Assembly: GCA_000161775.1 (NCBI GenBank)
Contig: GG704596.1
Location: forward strand, 1,398,422 to 1,462,421
DNA: 64,000 nt
Source: Ruegeria lacuscaerulensis ITI-1157
Lineage (GTDB): Bacteria; Pseudomonadota; Alphaproteobacteria; Rhodobacterales; Rhodobacteraceae
Direction of reading: 5' to 3'
The notes beneath the pieces were generated by a model, which was given only the letters and a program-made list of their open reading frames with translations, had not been told where the DNA came from and did no database searches. This document shows positions 8,729 to 18,706 of the stretch, in pieces (the first letter of the stretch is position 1; every line of letters starts with the position of its first letter). The position numbers were made by a program, and so were the translations under genes.

Positions 8729-9910
8729 ATGAATTACCCCGAGCGGTTTTCGAACCTACCGGCCTATGCTTTTCCGCGTCTCCGCGCCCTGCTCGACCAT
8801 CACGCGCCGGGTGGCGATGTCGTGCATATGACGATTGGCGAGCCCAAGCATGACTTTCCGCCTTGGGTGACCGATGTCATCGTGGAAAATGCCGCCGGAT
8901 TTCAGAAATACCCGCCGAACGAGGGGTCGGACGCGCTGCGCGGGGCCATCGCCGACTGGATCGACCGCCGCTATGGCGTGCGGATGGACCCCGAAACCAA
9001 CATCATGGCGCTGAACGGCACGCGCGAGGGGTTGTACAACGCCGCCATGGCGCTCTGCCCCGAGCAGAAGAACGGCCAGCAGCCGATCGTGCTGTGCCCC
9101 AACCCGTTCTATCAGGTCTACATGGTGGCCTCGATCTCGGTCGGGGCGCAGCCGTATTTCGTTCCGGCCACCGCGGCCACCGGGCACTTGCCGGACTATG
9201 CCGGCCTGCCAGAGGATGTGCTGAACCGCACCGCCGTGGCCTATATCTGTTCGCCCGCCAACCCGCAGGGTGCCGTCGCCTCGCGCGACTACTGGGCCGA
9301 GCTGATCCGGCTGGCCGAGCAGTATGACTTCCGCATCTTCGCCGACGAGTGCTATTCCGAGATCTACCGCGACGCGCCGCCCACCGGCATCCTGACCGTC
9401 GCGCAGGAGCTGGGCGCCGACCCCGAGCGGATCACGCTGTTCAACTCGCTGTCGAAACGGTCGAACCTGGCGGGGCTGCGGTCGGGGCTGATCGCGGGCG
9501 GGCCGGAAAGCATCAAGCGGGTCAAGCAGTTGCGCGCCTATGCCGGGGCGCCCTTGCCGTCGCCGTTGCAGGCCGCCGCGGCCAGGGTCTGGGCCGATGA
9601 GGCGCATGTTCAGGAAAACCGCGCGCTGTATCAGGAAAAATACGCCATCGCCGACCAGGTGTTTGCGGGCGTTCAGGGCTATATGCCGCCCGAGGCGGGG
9701 TTCTTTCTTTGGCTGCCCGTCGAGGATGGCGAGCAGGCCGCATTGAAGCTGTGGCGGGAAACCGGGGTTCGGGTCCTGCCGGGCGCCTATCTTTCACAAG
9801 GGGATCCGGGGCAGAACCCGGGCAAAGGATTTATCAGGGTCGCGTTGGTGGCCCCAAAAACACAGATGCAGCGCGGGCTGATCACGCTCCGCGACTGCAT
9901 TTATTCGTGA
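8729..9910 (+). CDS. Class I/II aminotransferase, DapC-like
   Basis: A 393-residue fold-type I PLP aminotransferase. The Schiff-base lysine is in the segment [16 protein letters not shown], preceded by [10 protein letters not shown] with the PLP-ring aspartate. It resembles the aminotransferases often annotated as succinyldiaminopimelate aminotransferase (DapC) in lysine and peptidoglycan synthesis, but substrate specificity in this family is not readable from sequence. dapA lies far away at 39.7 kb, so context does not settle it. ftsK follows after 13 bases and could be on the same transcript. Confidence 0.85.
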   Translation: MNYPERFSNLPAYAFPRLRALLDHHAPGGDVVHMTIGEPKHDFPPWVTDVIVENAAGFQKYPPNEGSDALRGAIADWIDRRYGVRMDPETNIMALNGTREGLYNAAMALCPEQKNGQQPIVLCPNPFYQVYMVASISVGAQPYFVPATAATGHLPDYAGLPEDVLNRTAVAYICSPANPQGAVASRDYWAELIRLAEQYDFRIFADECYSEIYRDAPPTGILTVAQELGADPERITLFNSLSKRSNLAGLRSGLIAGGPESIKRVKQLRAYAGAPLPSPLQAAAARVWADEAHVQENRALYQEKYAIADQVFAGVQGYMPPEAGFFLWLPVEDGEQAALKLWRETGVRVLPGAYLSQGDPGQNPGKGFIRVALVAPKTQMQRGLITLRDCIYS

Positions 9911-9923
9911 GGTACGAGGGCAC

Positions 9924-12827
9924 ATGGCATCTTACAACGCGCGCAACCGCGACCCATTGTTGGACAGCACCACTCAGGCCGCGATCGAGCGGCGAAGCAA
10001 GGAACTGATCGGGATCGCCCTGATTCTGGCCGGCTTGGCCGCCGCGGCGATGATCTGGTCCTACACGCCGGATGATCCCAACTGGATGGTCTCGACCGAC
10101 GCGCCGGTGCAGAACTGGCTGGGGCGGTTCGGCGCTTCGATCGCCGCGCCGTTGTTCATGATTGTGGGCTGGGGCAGCTTTGGCATCGCGCTGGTGCTGG
10201 TCGGCTGGGGCGTGCGCTTTGCCGGCCATTTCGGCGAGGATCGCGCCGTGGCCCGCCTGATTTTCGCGCCGATCTGGATCGCCGTTCTTTCGGTCTATGC
10301 CGCAACGCTGGTGCCCGGCGCAGAATGGCGCGCGACGCACAGCTTTGGCCTGGGCGGTCTGTTCGGCGATACGATGATGGGCGCGCTGCTGACGCTGTTG
10401 CCGATTTCGTCGCATTTCATGGTCAAGCTGATGTCGCTGGCCATGGCGGCCGGCATGCTGGCATTGGGCGTTTTCGTGCTGGGCTTCTCCAAGTCGGATG
10501 TCCGGCGCGGGTTCCGGGCTTTCCTGCTGGGTCTGGTGATGGCCTATGACATGGCGTTGACCGCGCTGGGGCAGGGGGCCTCGGCCACGGCCCGTGCCGC
10601 GCAGGCGCGCCGGGAAAAGTGGCAGGAACGCACGGCAACCCAAGCCGCCGGTGCCGAGTTCGGGGATGAGCTGGCCTATACCGACCCGGTCTTTGAAGAA
10701 CCCGAGTTCGCAGCCCCCGAACCCGCCAGGACCGGCCTGCTTGCGCGCATGCCAAGCCTGATCCGCCGCCCCGAGCCGATGCCCGAACCCGAACTGGTCG
10801 ATCCGGACCCCGTCTCCGGTTACGACGAGATGCCGGGAGAGGACCGGATCCGCTCGAAGATTTCCGCGGTCATCCGCAACCGCAAGGTCGCCACCGGTGA
10901 AATGGCGCCAGAGCCTGATCCGAACCGCCCGCTGACCAAGGGGCGCGGTCGTGGCCCGGACCCGCTGATCCTGAACGCGCCGCGTGCGGGCAACCTGCCG
11001 CCCGAGCCTCCGCTGACCGCCACCGGGCTTTCACCCGAGCCGCCCGTGACAGGCCACCCGGCGCAGCCTCATGCGGAGATGGACACACACGCCGACGCGC
11101 CGCCTTCTGACTATGCGCCGTTGGATGCAGCCGACGACGAGGTGTTCGAGGGCGACCAGGAACCGGTCGCCCCGCCGCGCCCGGCGATGAAGATCCCGGT
11201 TGCCGAGCCACGCAAACCTGTTGTCGCACAGCCTGTCCGGCGCAACGTCCTGCCGTCGCGCCGCGCTCAGGCCGAGGCCCAGCCCAGCCTGTCCTTCGAA
11301 GAGCGGCATTCGGATTTCGAACTGCCGCCGCTGAGCCTGCTGACCAACCCGGCCGGCATCCCGCGCCATCACCTGAGCGACGAGGCGCTGGAGGAAAACG
11401 CGCGGATGCTGGAAAACGTGCTGGATGACTATGGCGTCAAGGGCGAGATCGTCAGTGTCCGCCCCGGCCCCGTCGTCACCATGTACGAACTGGAACCCGC
11501 GCCGGGCCTGAAGGCCAGCCGCGTGATCGGGCTGGCGGATGATATCGCCCGGTCGATGTCGGCGCTGTCCGCGCGGGTCTCGACCCTGCCGGGGCGGTCG
11601 GTGATCGGCATCGAGTTGCCCAACGAAAACCGCGAGATGGTGGTCCTGCGCGAAATCCTGGCCAGCCGCGATTTCGGCGACGGCACCCATGCGCTGCCGC
11701 TGGCGCTGGGCAAGGATATCGGCGGCGACTCGGTCGTGGCCAACCTGGCCAAGATGCCTCACCTGCTGATCGCCGGGACGACCGGTTCGGGTAAGTCGGT
11801 GGCAATCAACACGATGATCCTGTCGCTGCTGTACAAGCTGACACCGGACGAGTGCCGCCTGATCATGATCGACCCCAAGATGCTGGAACTGTCGGTCTAT
11901 GACGGCATCCCGCACCTGCTGTCGCCGGTCGTGACCGACCCGAAAAAGGCGGTGGTCGCCCTGAAATGGGTCGTGGGCGAGATGGAGGACCGCTATCGCA
12001 AGATGTCCAAGATGGGCGTGCGCAACATCGCCGGCTACAACGGCCGGGTGAAGGACGCGCTGGCCAAGGGCGAAATGTTCAGCCGCACGGTCCAGACCGG
12101 GTTCGATGACGAAACCGGAGAGCCGATCTTCGAGACCGAAGAGTTCGAGCCCAAGGCCATGCCCTATATCGTCGTCATCGTCGACGAGATGGCCGACCTG
12201 ATGATGGTTGCAGGCAAGGAGATCGAGGCCTGCATCCAGCGTCTGGCGCAGATGGCGCGGGCTTCGGGCATCCACCTGATCATGGCCACGCAGCGGCCCT
12301 CGGTTGATGTCATCACCGGCACGATCAAGGCCAACTTCCCGACCCGGATCTCGTTCCAGGTGACCTCGAAGGTCGACAGCCGCACCATCCTGGGCGAAAT
12401 GGGCGCCGAGCAGCTGCTGGGCATGGGCGACATGCTGTACATGGCCGGCGGAGCCAAGATCACGCGCTGCCACGGCCCCTTCGTGTCGGATGAAGAGGTT
12501 GAAGAGGTGGTGAACCACCTCAAGCAGTTCGGTCCGCCCGACTATGTCGGCAGCGTGCTGGACGGCCCGTCCGAGGACAAGGCCGACAACATCGACGCGG
12601 TTCTGGGCCTGAACACCGGCGGCAACACCAATGGCGAGGATGCGCTGTACGATCAGGCGGTCGCCATCGTGATCAAGGATCGCAAGTGTTCGACCTCGTA
12701 CATCCAGCGGAAACTTGCCATCGGCTACAACAAGGCCGCGCGGCTGGTCGAGCAGATGGAGGAGGAAGGCGTTGTTTCGGCAGCAAATCACGTGGGCAAA
12801 CGCGAAATCCTCGTCCCCGAGCAGTAG
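9924..12827 (+). CDS. ftsK: DNA translocase FtsK
   Basis: A 967-residue septum-bound DNA pump that clears chromosome ends at division. The order is: an N-terminal membrane domain with about four hydrophobic helices within residues 25-190, a long proline- and acid-rich linker (about 230-480), and the RecA-like motor. Walker A GTTGSGKS is near residue 617 and Walker [14 protein letters not shown] near 750. The C-terminal ~65 residues form the winged-helix gamma domain that reads KOPS, ending in KREILVPEQ. The short linker is usual for alphaproteobacteria. lolA follows by 39 bases. Confidence 0.97.
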   Translation: MASYNARNRDPLLDSTTQAAIERRSKELIGIALILAGLAAAAMIWSYTPDDPNWMVSTDAPVQNWLGRFGASIAAPLFMIVGWGSFGIALVLVGWGVRFAGHFGEDRAVARLIFAPIWIAVLSVYAATLVPGAEWRATHSFGLGGLFGDTMMGALLTLLPISSHFMVKLMSLAMAAGMLALGVFVLGFSKSDVRRGFRAFLLGLVMAYDMALTALGQGASATARAAQARREKWQERTATQAAGAEFGDELAYTDPVFEEPEFAAPEPARTGLLARMPSLIRRPEPMPEPELVDPDPVSGYDEMPGEDRIRSKISAVIRNRKVATGEMAPEPDPNRPLTKGRGRGPDPLILNAPRAGNLPPEPPLTATGLSPEPPVTGHPAQPHAEMDTHADAPPSDYAPLDAADDEVFEGDQEPVAPPRPAMKIPVAEPRKPVVAQPVRRNVLPSRRAQAEAQPSLSFEERHSDFELPPLSLLTNPAGIPRHHLSDEALEENARMLENVLDDYGVKGEIVSVRPGPVVTMYELEPAPGLKASRVIGLADDIARSMSALSARVSTLPGRSVIGIELPNENREMVVLREILASRDFGDGTHALPLALGKDIGGDSVVANLAKMPHLLIAGTTGSGKSVAINTMILSLLYKLTPDECRLIMIDPKMLELSVYDGIPHLLSPVVTDPKKAVVALKWVVGEMEDRYRKMSKMGVRNIAGYNGRVKDALAKGEMFSRTVQTGFDDETGEPIFETEEFEPKAMPYIVVIVDEMADLMMVAGKEIEACIQRLAQMARASGIHLIMATQRPSVDVITGTIKANFPTRISFQVTSKVDSRTILGEMGAEQLLGMGDMLYMAGGAKITRCHGPFVSDEEVEEVVNHLKQFGPPDYVGSVLDGPSEDKADNIDAVLGLNTGGNTNGEDALYDQAVAIVIKDRKCSTSYIQRKLAIGYNKAARLVEQMEEEGVVSAANHVGKREILVPEQ

Positions 12828-12866
12828 GATATTTAATAACAAGGGCAAAGCGCATATCTGAGTGTC

Positions 12867-13463
12867 ATGAAACAGATTGCCTTTGCCCTTGCTTTTGCCC
12901 TGGCTGCCCCGGCGGCCTGGGCCGCCGAGAAACTGCCCCTGTCGCAGATCTCGAACTATCTGAACGGTCTGAAAACCGTTCAGACGACGTTTACCCAGAT
13001 CAACGATGACGGATCGCTGAGCACCGGCAAGCTGTGGCTGCAGCGCCCCGGCAAGATGCGGTTCGAATACGACCCGCCCAACAGCGCGGTGGTGCTGGCG
13101 AATGCCGGCACCGTGATGGTGTTCGACCCCAAGTCGAACCAGCCGCCCGAGCAGTATCCGCTGAAGCGGACGCCGCTGTCGCTGGTTCTTGCGCGTAACG
13201 TGAACCTGTCTCAGGCCGATATGGTGGTGGGGCATACGTTCGACGGCACGGCCACTGTCGTCACTGCGCAGGACCCGAAGAACCCCGACTCGGGTCGGAT
13301 CGAACTGATGTTCACCAGCGACCCGATCGAGCTGCGGAAATGGGTCATCTACGACAATACCGGGGGCCAGACCACCGTGTTGCTTGGGTCGCTCGACGGC
13401 AATGTGCGGGTCGACAGCGACCTGTTCACGAACAAGGCGCGGCGCGGGTCAGACAACCGCTGA
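12867..13463 (+). CDS. lolA: Outer-membrane lipoprotein carrier protein LolA
   Basis: A 198-residue periplasmic carrier that takes lipoproteins from LolCDE to the outer membrane. A signal peptide is visible (MKQIAFALAFALAAPAAWA, cleaved before AEK). The mature part begins with the typical ISNYLNGLKTVQTTFTQI and has the GKLWLQRPGKMRFEY strand pair. The position directly behind ftsK matches the arrangement in many proteobacteria, including E. coli. Confidence 0.92.
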   Translation: MKQIAFALAFALAAPAAWAAEKLPLSQISNYLNGLKTVQTTFTQINDDGSLSTGKLWLQRPGKMRFEYDPPNSAVVLANAGTVMVFDPKSNQPPEQYPLKRTPLSLVLARNVNLSQADMVVGHTFDGTATVVTAQDPKNPDSGRIELMFTSDPIELRKWVIYDNTGGQTTVLLGSLDGNVRVDSDLFTNKARRGSDNR

Positions 13464-13476
13464 CCCGCGGCGAGGT

Positions 13477-14055
13477 TCAGTAGCGGCAGTTCGCCAATTG
13501 CGCCTGGTACATCTTTGCCCGCGCGTCGACTTTGTCGGCGACGTTCAACAGCCACGTCTTGCCATAGTGGCTTCCGCGGGCGTATCCGGTGTGCCCTTCG
13601 TGATAGGCAAGGTACTGGTTGCGCGCGTCGGCGGGTGAAATCCCGTTCCGTTCGCGGCTTTTGTTCATGTACCAGCCCACGAAATCCGACGCGTCGCGGA
13701 TGCGGTCGCGCTTGGCGCGGCGTTTGCCGGTTTCGCGTTGGTACTCTTCCCAAGTGCCATCCAGCGCCTGGCTGTAGCCATAGGCGCTGCTCTGGCGGCC
13801 CATCGGGATCACGCCCAGCACATATTTGTGCGGCGTCCGTGCGTCGTGGCGATAGCGGCTTTCCTGATAGATGGTCGCCATCTGCACATGAACGGGCACG
13901 CCCCATTTGCGTTCGGTGCTTTTGAATGCCTTGATCATGTCGGGCCGCTCGCGCGCGATGGCGCAGGCGTCGTTCAGTTTACTGGGCGGGCGCTGCCCCC
14001 CACCGCAGGATGCCAAAAGCAGCACCCCAAGGAGTACGAGAAATATTCTGCTCAT
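13477..14055 (-). CDS. Lipoprotein with transglycosylase SLT domain
   Basis: A 192-residue predicted lipoprotein. The signal peptide ends in the lipobox LLLASC with the lipidated cysteine at residue 17. The rest is a lysozyme-like lytic transglycosylase fold, with the probable catalytic glutamate E65 in TIYQESRYRHDA and the later SAYGYSQALDGTWEEY and YLAYHEGHTGY blocks. It should cleave peptidoglycan glycan strands. It converges on lolA with 13 bases between the stops. The start at 14055 is the only one giving a clean lipoprotein signal. Confidence 0.88.
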   Translation of the reverse strand: MSRIFLVLLGVLLLASCGGGQRPPSKLNDACAIARERPDMIKAFKSTERKWGVPVHVQMATIYQESRYRHDARTPHKYVLGVIPMGRQSSAYGYSQALDGTWEEYQRETGKRRAKRDRIRDASDFVGWYMNKSRERNGISPADARNQYLAYHEGHTGYARGSHYGKTWLLNVADKVDARAKMYQAQLANCRY

Positions 14056-14410
14056 GTGCCTCGTGCCTTTTTTTCTGCATTTTAGCGCAGATTGATGATT
14101 GAGGAAATCACATTTGTTGCGACGGCAGCGCCAGATTCGCACGCAGGGCAACTCCGCGCAGCGACGTTGAAGGCATCCCTTTCCGAATCCTGCCGGTGCG
14201 CTCATGGTGGCGCTCAACATCACCCTTGGTAAAATCGCTGCAACCGATTTGCCCCACGCCGTGTTTGAAGCGCAAGGTTGAACGTCTTGCATAGACCCTG
14301 AGTGCCGGGGACTGTTACAAGGGGCAGCACAGACTGTTTCCCTTGAAATCGGATCAATGATTGGCATTTTCCACCAAAAAGCTGTAGTAAGAGGTTTGGG
14401 GGCAAGGACA
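14056..14410. other. Intergenic region upstream of hspQ
   Basis: A 355-base gap, noticeably more AT-rich than its surroundings, between two divergently transcribed genes. I find no convincing reading frame. At 14342 there is CTTGAAATC, which resembles the -35 element of heat-shock (RpoH) promoters, and it stands about 60 bases before the hspQ start. No clean -10 element follows, so this is a weak call. Confidence 0.3.
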
Positions 14411-14737
14411 ATGTTGAAGACACAAGCCAAGTACTGCCTGGGACAGGTGGTTCGTCATAAGAAGCATCCCTTCCGAGGGGTGATTTTTGACGTGGACCCG
14501 GAATTTTCGAATACCGAGGAATGGTATCAAGCCATCCCCGAGGACAGCCGCCCGATCAAGGATCAGCCGTTTTATCACCTGCTGGCAGAAAACGATCAAT
14601 CCTTCTATGTTGCTTATGTTTCAGAGCAAAATCTGGTCGAGGATCGGTCGGGAGAGCCGGTGGATCACCCCGATATTCCCAACATGTTCGGGCCATTTCA
14701 GGATGGGGCCTACCCGCTGCACTTTCAGCTGAACTGA
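14411..14737 (+). CDS. hspQ: Heat shock protein HspQ
   Basis: A 108-residue protein of the HspQ (YccV-like) family. It has KYCLGQVVRHKKHPFRGVIFDVDPEF at the N-terminus and the C-terminal FGPFQDGAYPLHFQLN. In enterobacteria HspQ is a heat-shock-induced specificity factor for the Lon protease and binds hemimethylated oriC DNA. I chose ATG 14411 because it starts directly before the conserved core and follows GGGGGCAAGGA; an upstream start at 14357 adds an unconserved tail. Base composition is lower in GC than most of the window. Confidence 0.88.
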   Translation: MLKTQAKYCLGQVVRHKKHPFRGVIFDVDPEFSNTEEWYQAIPEDSRPIKDQPFYHLLAENDQSFYVAYVSEQNLVEDRSGEPVDHPDIPNMFGPFQDGAYPLHFQLN

Positions 14738-14751
14738 GCGGCCCCGGCCAC

Positions 14752-16329
14752 TCAGTATCCCAGCGCACATCCGTCTTTTCGCGGATCGCTGGCGCCCTCC
14801 AGAACTCCGTCGTCCCGAATTCTGATCGCCTGGGCGCCCCCAAGGGGGGTTTCCGCTATTTCGACGATGTGGCCCATTTCCGACAATTGTTTCCGGACCT
14901 TGGCTGAATACCCGCGTTCAATCCGCAGTATTCCTCCGTCTGCAAAGGCTCGTGGCGCGTCAATGCTGTGTTGCAGCTCTAGGCCAAAGTCGCGCAGATT
15001 TGACAGAAGACGCGCATGCCCGGTGGGTTGGTAGGCCCCGCCCATTACTCCAAACGGCATCAGGATGCGCCCGTTGTCCCGCAGCATTGCAGGAATGATC
15101 GTGTGCATCGGACGCTTGCCTCCGCCCAATTCATTTGGGTGACCCGGTTCCAGATTGAAGCCGCTGCCTCGGTTCTGGAGCAGTATGCCGAATTTTTCTG
15201 ACGCGATCCCGGAACCGAAACTGCTGAAGATTGAATAGATCAGCGAAACGGCCATGCGATCGCGGTCAACGACGGTGACATAGACCGTATCCTTGTGAAC
15301 CGCTTCGGTCAGCGGCGCCGCAGCCGGCATCGCGCGCGAAGGATCAATGAGGGATGCCAGTTTTTCGGCCGTCTCCGGTGCCAGGAACCGGTCCAGGCCT
15401 GCGGTGTGGTCAGGATCGGCGATAAAGCGATTTCGGGCGTCATAGGCCAATTTGGTGGCCTCGGCCTCCAGATGCAGGCGCTGGGCACCCCACGGGTCCA
15501 TGTTCGGGATGTCGAAGTGTTTCAAAATGTTCAGCAGCAGAATGGCAGTCGCGCCCTGTCCGTTTGGCGGGTGTTCAAGAAGTTCCACGCCCTTGTAGGT
15601 GCCGCTGACCGGTTCGGTGGGGGTGGACGCTGTTTGCTCAAAGTCCTCGGCCGTATGGACGCCCCCGAGACCGTTCAGGGTTGCCAGCATATCTTCGGCA
15701 ACCTCACCGTGGTAGAAAGCGTCGCGGCCATCGCGGGCCAGTCGGCGCAGCACCTCGGCCTGCCCTGGTGAGCGGAACAGCTGGCCCACTTTCGGAACCT
15801 GTCCATCGATCAAGTAGTATTCTCGCGCCGCACCTTGAAGCGTATCGGCCGCAATTTCCCAGTCAAAAGCAACTCGCGGCGCTATCGGCACACCCGTCTC
15901 GGCATATCGGATCGCAGGCTGCAGGATCGTGTCCAGACCCAAGCGGCCTTCGGACTCGGCCAGTCGGCAAAACGCATCCACTGCGCCGGGAATCGTAACT
16001 GACTCGGGCCCGGTCTTCGGAACAATCGTGTGACCGAGGGCCCGCAGGCGATCCGCCGATGCGGCGGCCGGGGATCGCCCCGACCCGTTCAACGCGTTCA
16101 CCTTGTCCTCGCCCGCCCGGTTGTACAGAACGAAGCAGTCACCGCCCAATCCGGTCATCTGGGGTTCGCAGATGCCCAATAGAACGCCCGCCGCGATCGC
16201 TGCATCCATCGCGTTCCCGCCTTGGCCCAATATGTCCATTGCAACCTTGGCTGCCAGCGGATGTGACGTTGCACACATGCCCTCGGTCGACAAGACTTCG
16301 GATCGACCCGGGAATTGAAAGTCGCGCAT
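14752..16329 (-). CDS. Gamma-glutamyltransferase family protein
   Basis: A 525-residue Ntn-hydrolase of the gamma-glutamyltranspeptidase family, normally autocleaved into two subunits. The nucleophile threonine is T348, in KDTVYVTVVDRD, at the start of the small subunit. GNAMDAAIAAG near residue 40 and the FGVMGGAYQPTGHARL block near the end are typical. No signal peptide is seen, unlike periplasmic E. coli Ggt, so this may be a cytoplasmic member acting on other gamma-glutamyl or acyl substrates. The TVYVT stretch differs from the common TTHLS form. Confidence 0.87.
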   Translation of the reverse strand: MRDFQFPGRSEVLSTEGMCATSHPLAAKVAMDILGQGGNAMDAAIAAGVLLGICEPQMTGLGGDCFVLYNRAGEDKVNALNGSGRSPAAASADRLRALGHTIVPKTGPESVTIPGAVDAFCRLAESEGRLGLDTILQPAIRYAETGVPIAPRVAFDWEIAADTLQGAAREYYLIDGQVPKVGQLFRSPGQAEVLRRLARDGRDAFYHGEVAEDMLATLNGLGGVHTAEDFEQTASTPTEPVSGTYKGVELLEHPPNGQGATAILLLNILKHFDIPNMDPWGAQRLHLEAEATKLAYDARNRFIADPDHTAGLDRFLAPETAEKLASLIDPSRAMPAAAPLTEAVHKDTVYVTVVDRDRMAVSLIYSIFSSFGSGIASEKFGILLQNRGSGFNLEPGHPNELGGGKRPMHTIIPAMLRDNGRILMPFGVMGGAYQPTGHARLLSNLRDFGLELQHSIDAPRAFADGGILRIERGYSAKVRKQLSEMGHIVEIAETPLGGAQAIRIRDDGVLEGASDPRKDGCALGY

Positions 16330-16402
16330 GATTTGAAACCCTTGTTGGACATCGCGACAGTAGTGTCCCGTCGGCGTTTGTCCAGATTTGAGAGGGGGAG
16401 GT

Positions 16403-16449
16403 CCTCGGCGCCGTTCACTGGGTGGGGGCTGTGACACTTGGCGCCGAGG
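16403..16449. repeat. Inverted repeat in the ggt upstream gap
   Basis: CCTCGGCGCC at 16403-16412 and GGCGCCGAGG at 16440-16449 form perfect 10-base arms around 27 bases. It lies in the 190-base gap between the anti-sigma kinase stop and the gamma-glutamyltransferase start, both on the minus strand. There is no T run, so it is not an ordinary terminator. It may be a leader hairpin or operator for the downstream gene. Confidence 0.4.
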
Positions 16450-16519
16450 GAAGCTATCTGAGCTACACTTGTTTTTTGCGCGACGTTTGCGGCGCGACAA
16501 TGGTCCGATATGGGCGTTA

Positions 16520-16978
16520 TTATGGCACTTCTTCCGGAGCGGGGAAATAAAACCACAGGCTCAACCGATTTTGCCCGCTTCTTCGCTCGTATTGAATATC
16601 GTCGCTGAGCTTGCGGATCATGAACCAGCCAAAACCGCCCTCGGGCAGGTTGCCGATGCTGGTGTCGACGCTGGCCGGAATGCCATCCGGAACCCGCAGC
16701 CCCGGCAGTGGTTTTCCGCTGTCCAGAATTCTGATCTCCAACCCTCGGATATCCGCGAAACCCTGAAGCTGCACCTGGCCCGGCGGAAGCCCTGCATACG
16801 CGTGTTCGACAACGTTGTTGACTGCTTCGGCAATGGCGATCTTGGCGTCACCATGCCGGTCTGCAGGCAGCCCCAGCTTCATCAAGCTATGGTGCACGGC
16901 AGCTATGGCGCGACTGGCTTCGGATTCACTGGCCTCAAAGCTCAGATCCAGCCTGCAGTTTTGGAAGTTGGTTGTCAC
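16520..16978 (-). CDS. RsbW-like anti-sigma regulatory factor kinase
   Basis: A 152-residue protein that is a single HATPase_c domain of the RsbW/SpoIIAB type. It has the N-box AIAEAVNNVVEHAY, a G1-like RILDSGKPLP and the G2-like GGFGWFMIRKLSDDI. Such proteins bind or phosphorylate partners in partner-switching circuits. It follows the STAS protein gene by 22 bases on the same strand, as expected for a kinase-antagonist pair. No PP2C phosphatase or sigma factor gene is in the window, so the output of the switch is unknown. Confidence 0.85.
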   Translation of the reverse strand: MTTNFQNCRLDLSFEASESEASRAIAAVHHSLMKLGLPADRHGDAKIAIAEAVNNVVEHAYAGLPPGQVQLQGFADIRGLEIRILDSGKPLPGLRVPDGIPASVDTSIGNLPEGGFGWFMIRKLSDDIQYERRSGQNRLSLWFYFPAPEEVP

Positions 16979-17000
16979 GCCATCTCATCCTTGTGCCGCG

Positions 17001-17339
17001 TTACTCCGCCTTCCAAGCCAGTGCGTCGTCCAAATCGTCGAAAAGACGAAATACTGTGTCCATGCGAGTCAGGCGAAAGACCTTTTCGACCACGGGTTGA
17101 AGGCCCGCCAGGTCCAGGCGGCGCCCGTCGCCGAGTTGCTTCATTGATGCGACGATTGCGCCAAGCCCGCTTGAATCGATGAATTCGACGGACGACAGAT
17201 CAAGAATCAGGCGTGGGGCGCCTTGCTGCGTGACGGTGCGCATGTCCTCCTTGAACTGGATGGCCATGGCTGCATCAATTCGGTCTGCCTCGACCTTGAT
17301 CACTTGTGTTTCGCCATGCGTGCTAATGCTCAACGCCAA
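17001..17339 (-). CDS. STAS-domain anti-sigma factor antagonist
   Basis: A 112-residue STAS protein of the RsbV/SpoIIAA type. The phosphorylatable serine lies in VEFIDSSGLGAIVASMKQL. I place the start at the TTG at 17339: a strong GGAGG at 17348-17352 stands eight bases upstream, there is no suitable ATG, and further upstream the frame would run into the divergent thiolase gene. The product then opens (M)ALSISTHGETQVI. It is the first gene of a two-gene unit with the anti-sigma kinase. Confidence 0.82.
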   Translation of the reverse strand: MALSISTHGETQVIKVEADRIDAAMAIQFKEDMRTVTQQGAPRLILDLSSVEFIDSSGLGAIVASMKQLGDGRRLDLAGLQPVVEKVFRLTRMDTVFRLFDDLDDALAWKAE

Positions 17340-17436
17340 CAGGCCGCCCTCCGGAATTGATTGTTGATCGTAGAAATACGCTAGACGGCAAATCTTACCA
17401 TTCTGTATCCAAGGACTGAAAATCAGGAGGAGTCGC

Positions 17437-18609
17437 ATGAAAGAGGTCGTGATCGCCGGGGCCGCCCGGACCCCGATGGGTGGTTTCCAGGGAATGTTTG
17501 ACGGGGTTCCCGCGGCCGAGCTGGGCGGCGTTGCCATCCGCGCTGCGTTGGATAACGCCAACACGCAGACCGTGGACGAGGTTCTGATGGGCTGCGTCCT
17601 GCCCGCCGGGCAGGGCCAGGCGCCGGCGCGTCAGGCCGGGTTCGCGGCGGGGCTGGGCGAAGAGGTTCCGGCCACGACGCTGAACAAGATGTGTGGGTCG
17701 GGCATGAAAGCCGCGATGATGGCGTTCGACCAGATCGCGCTGGGTCATGCCGACCTCATGGTCGCCGGCGGCATGGAGAGCATGACCAACGCGCCCTACC
17801 TGCTGCCCAAGATGCGCGGCGGCGCGCGGATCGGGCATTCCCAGGTGATCGACCACATGTTTCTGGACGGGCTCGAGGACGCCTATGACAAGGGTCGCCT
17901 GATGGGCACCTTCGCCGAGGATTGCGCCGAAGCCTATCAGTTCACCCGCGAGGCGCAGGACGAATACGCGCTGAAATCGCTGTCGAACGCGCTTCAGGCG
18001 CAGGCCAGCGGTGCGTTTGACGGTGAAATCGCGGCGGTGACGGTCAAGACCCGCAAGGGCGAGGTCACTCAGGACGCGGATGAACAGCCCAAATCGGCCC
18101 GCCCCGAGAAAATCCCGACGCTCAAGCCCGCCTTCCGCAAGGACGGTACCGTGACGGCGGCCAACTCCTCGTCGATCTCGGACGGCGCCGCGGCCTTGGT
18201 TCTGGCGTCGGCGGATGTGGCCGAGGCTCGCGGCCTGAACGTGCGCGCGCGTATTCTGGGCCATGCCAGCCACGCCCAGGCGCCGGGCCTGTTCACGACC
18301 GCCCCGGTTCCGGCCGCGCAGAAGCTGCTGGAGCGGATCGGCTGGAGCAAGGATGACGTGGACCTGTGGGAGGTGAACGAGGCCTTTGCCGTCGTTCCCA
18401 TGGCCTTCATGCACGAAATGGGGCTGCCACGCGACAAGGTGAACGTGAATGGCGGGGCCTGTGCTCTGGGTCACCCCATCGGAGCGTCGGGCGCGCGAAT
18501 CATGGTCACGCTGCTCAACGCCTTGGAAAAACGCGGCCTGCGGCGCGGTGTGGCGGCCATCTGCATCGGCGGGGGCGAAGGCACCGCGATTGCCATCGAA
18601 CGGGTTTGA
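17437..18609 (+). CDS. Acetyl-CoA C-acyltransferase (thiolase)
   Basis: A 390-residue thiolase. The acylated cysteine is C86 in TLNKMCGSGMKA, and the C-terminal CALGHPIGASGARI block supplies the catalytic His and Cys region. Size and motifs fit biosynthetic acetoacetyl-CoA thiolase (PhaA/AtoB) or a degradative thiolase; the two are hard to tell apart. No phaB or phaC neighbours help. AGGAGG stands at the usual spacing before ATG 17437. Confidence 0.9.
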   Translation: MKEVVIAGAARTPMGGFQGMFDGVPAAELGGVAIRAALDNANTQTVDEVLMGCVLPAGQGQAPARQAGFAAGLGEEVPATTLNKMCGSGMKAAMMAFDQIALGHADLMVAGGMESMTNAPYLLPKMRGGARIGHSQVIDHMFLDGLEDAYDKGRLMGTFAEDCAEAYQFTREAQDEYALKSLSNALQAQASGAFDGEIAAVTVKTRKGEVTQDADEQPKSARPEKIPTLKPAFRKDGTVTAANSSSISDGAAALVLASADVAEARGLNVRARILGHASHAQAPGLFTTAPVPAAQKLLERIGWSKDDVDLWEVNEAFAVVPMAFMHEMGLPRDKVNVNGGACALGHPIGASGARIMVTLLNALEKRGLRRGVAAICIGGGEGTAIAIERV

Positions 18610-18639
18610 CCCTTCGCCGGTTTGCAAATAGTTCATAGG

Positions 18640-18695
18640 TGATTTGAGCCGCAGGCTCGGCAGGGGGGCGGCGCCCCTCTGCACTTCGTTTACGA
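18640..18695. repeat. Intergenic repeat family, copy A (degenerate)
   Basis: In reverse complement this segment matches the repeat at 42,304-42,380. Both run GAAGTG, then a GGGGC/GCCCC hairpin, then GAGCCTG.CGGCTCAA and TCAC. The CCCCCGGGATATTT and GGCCAGATGAAG tail is missing here. It lies between the thiolase stop and the methionine-sulfoxide reductase start and could fold as two hairpins. Confidence 0.6.
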
Positions 18696-18706
18696 CAGGC
18701 CCGACC

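Noticed and set aside
11031-13235. A 734-codon minus-strand open frame opposite ftsK and lolA
   Set aside because: Antisense to ftsK and lolA, both strongly supported; the translation looks like a frame shadow.
14220-14423. A 67-codon minus-strand frame in the hspQ upstream gap
   Set aside because: It covers the likely hspQ promoter and has no domain or ribosome site.
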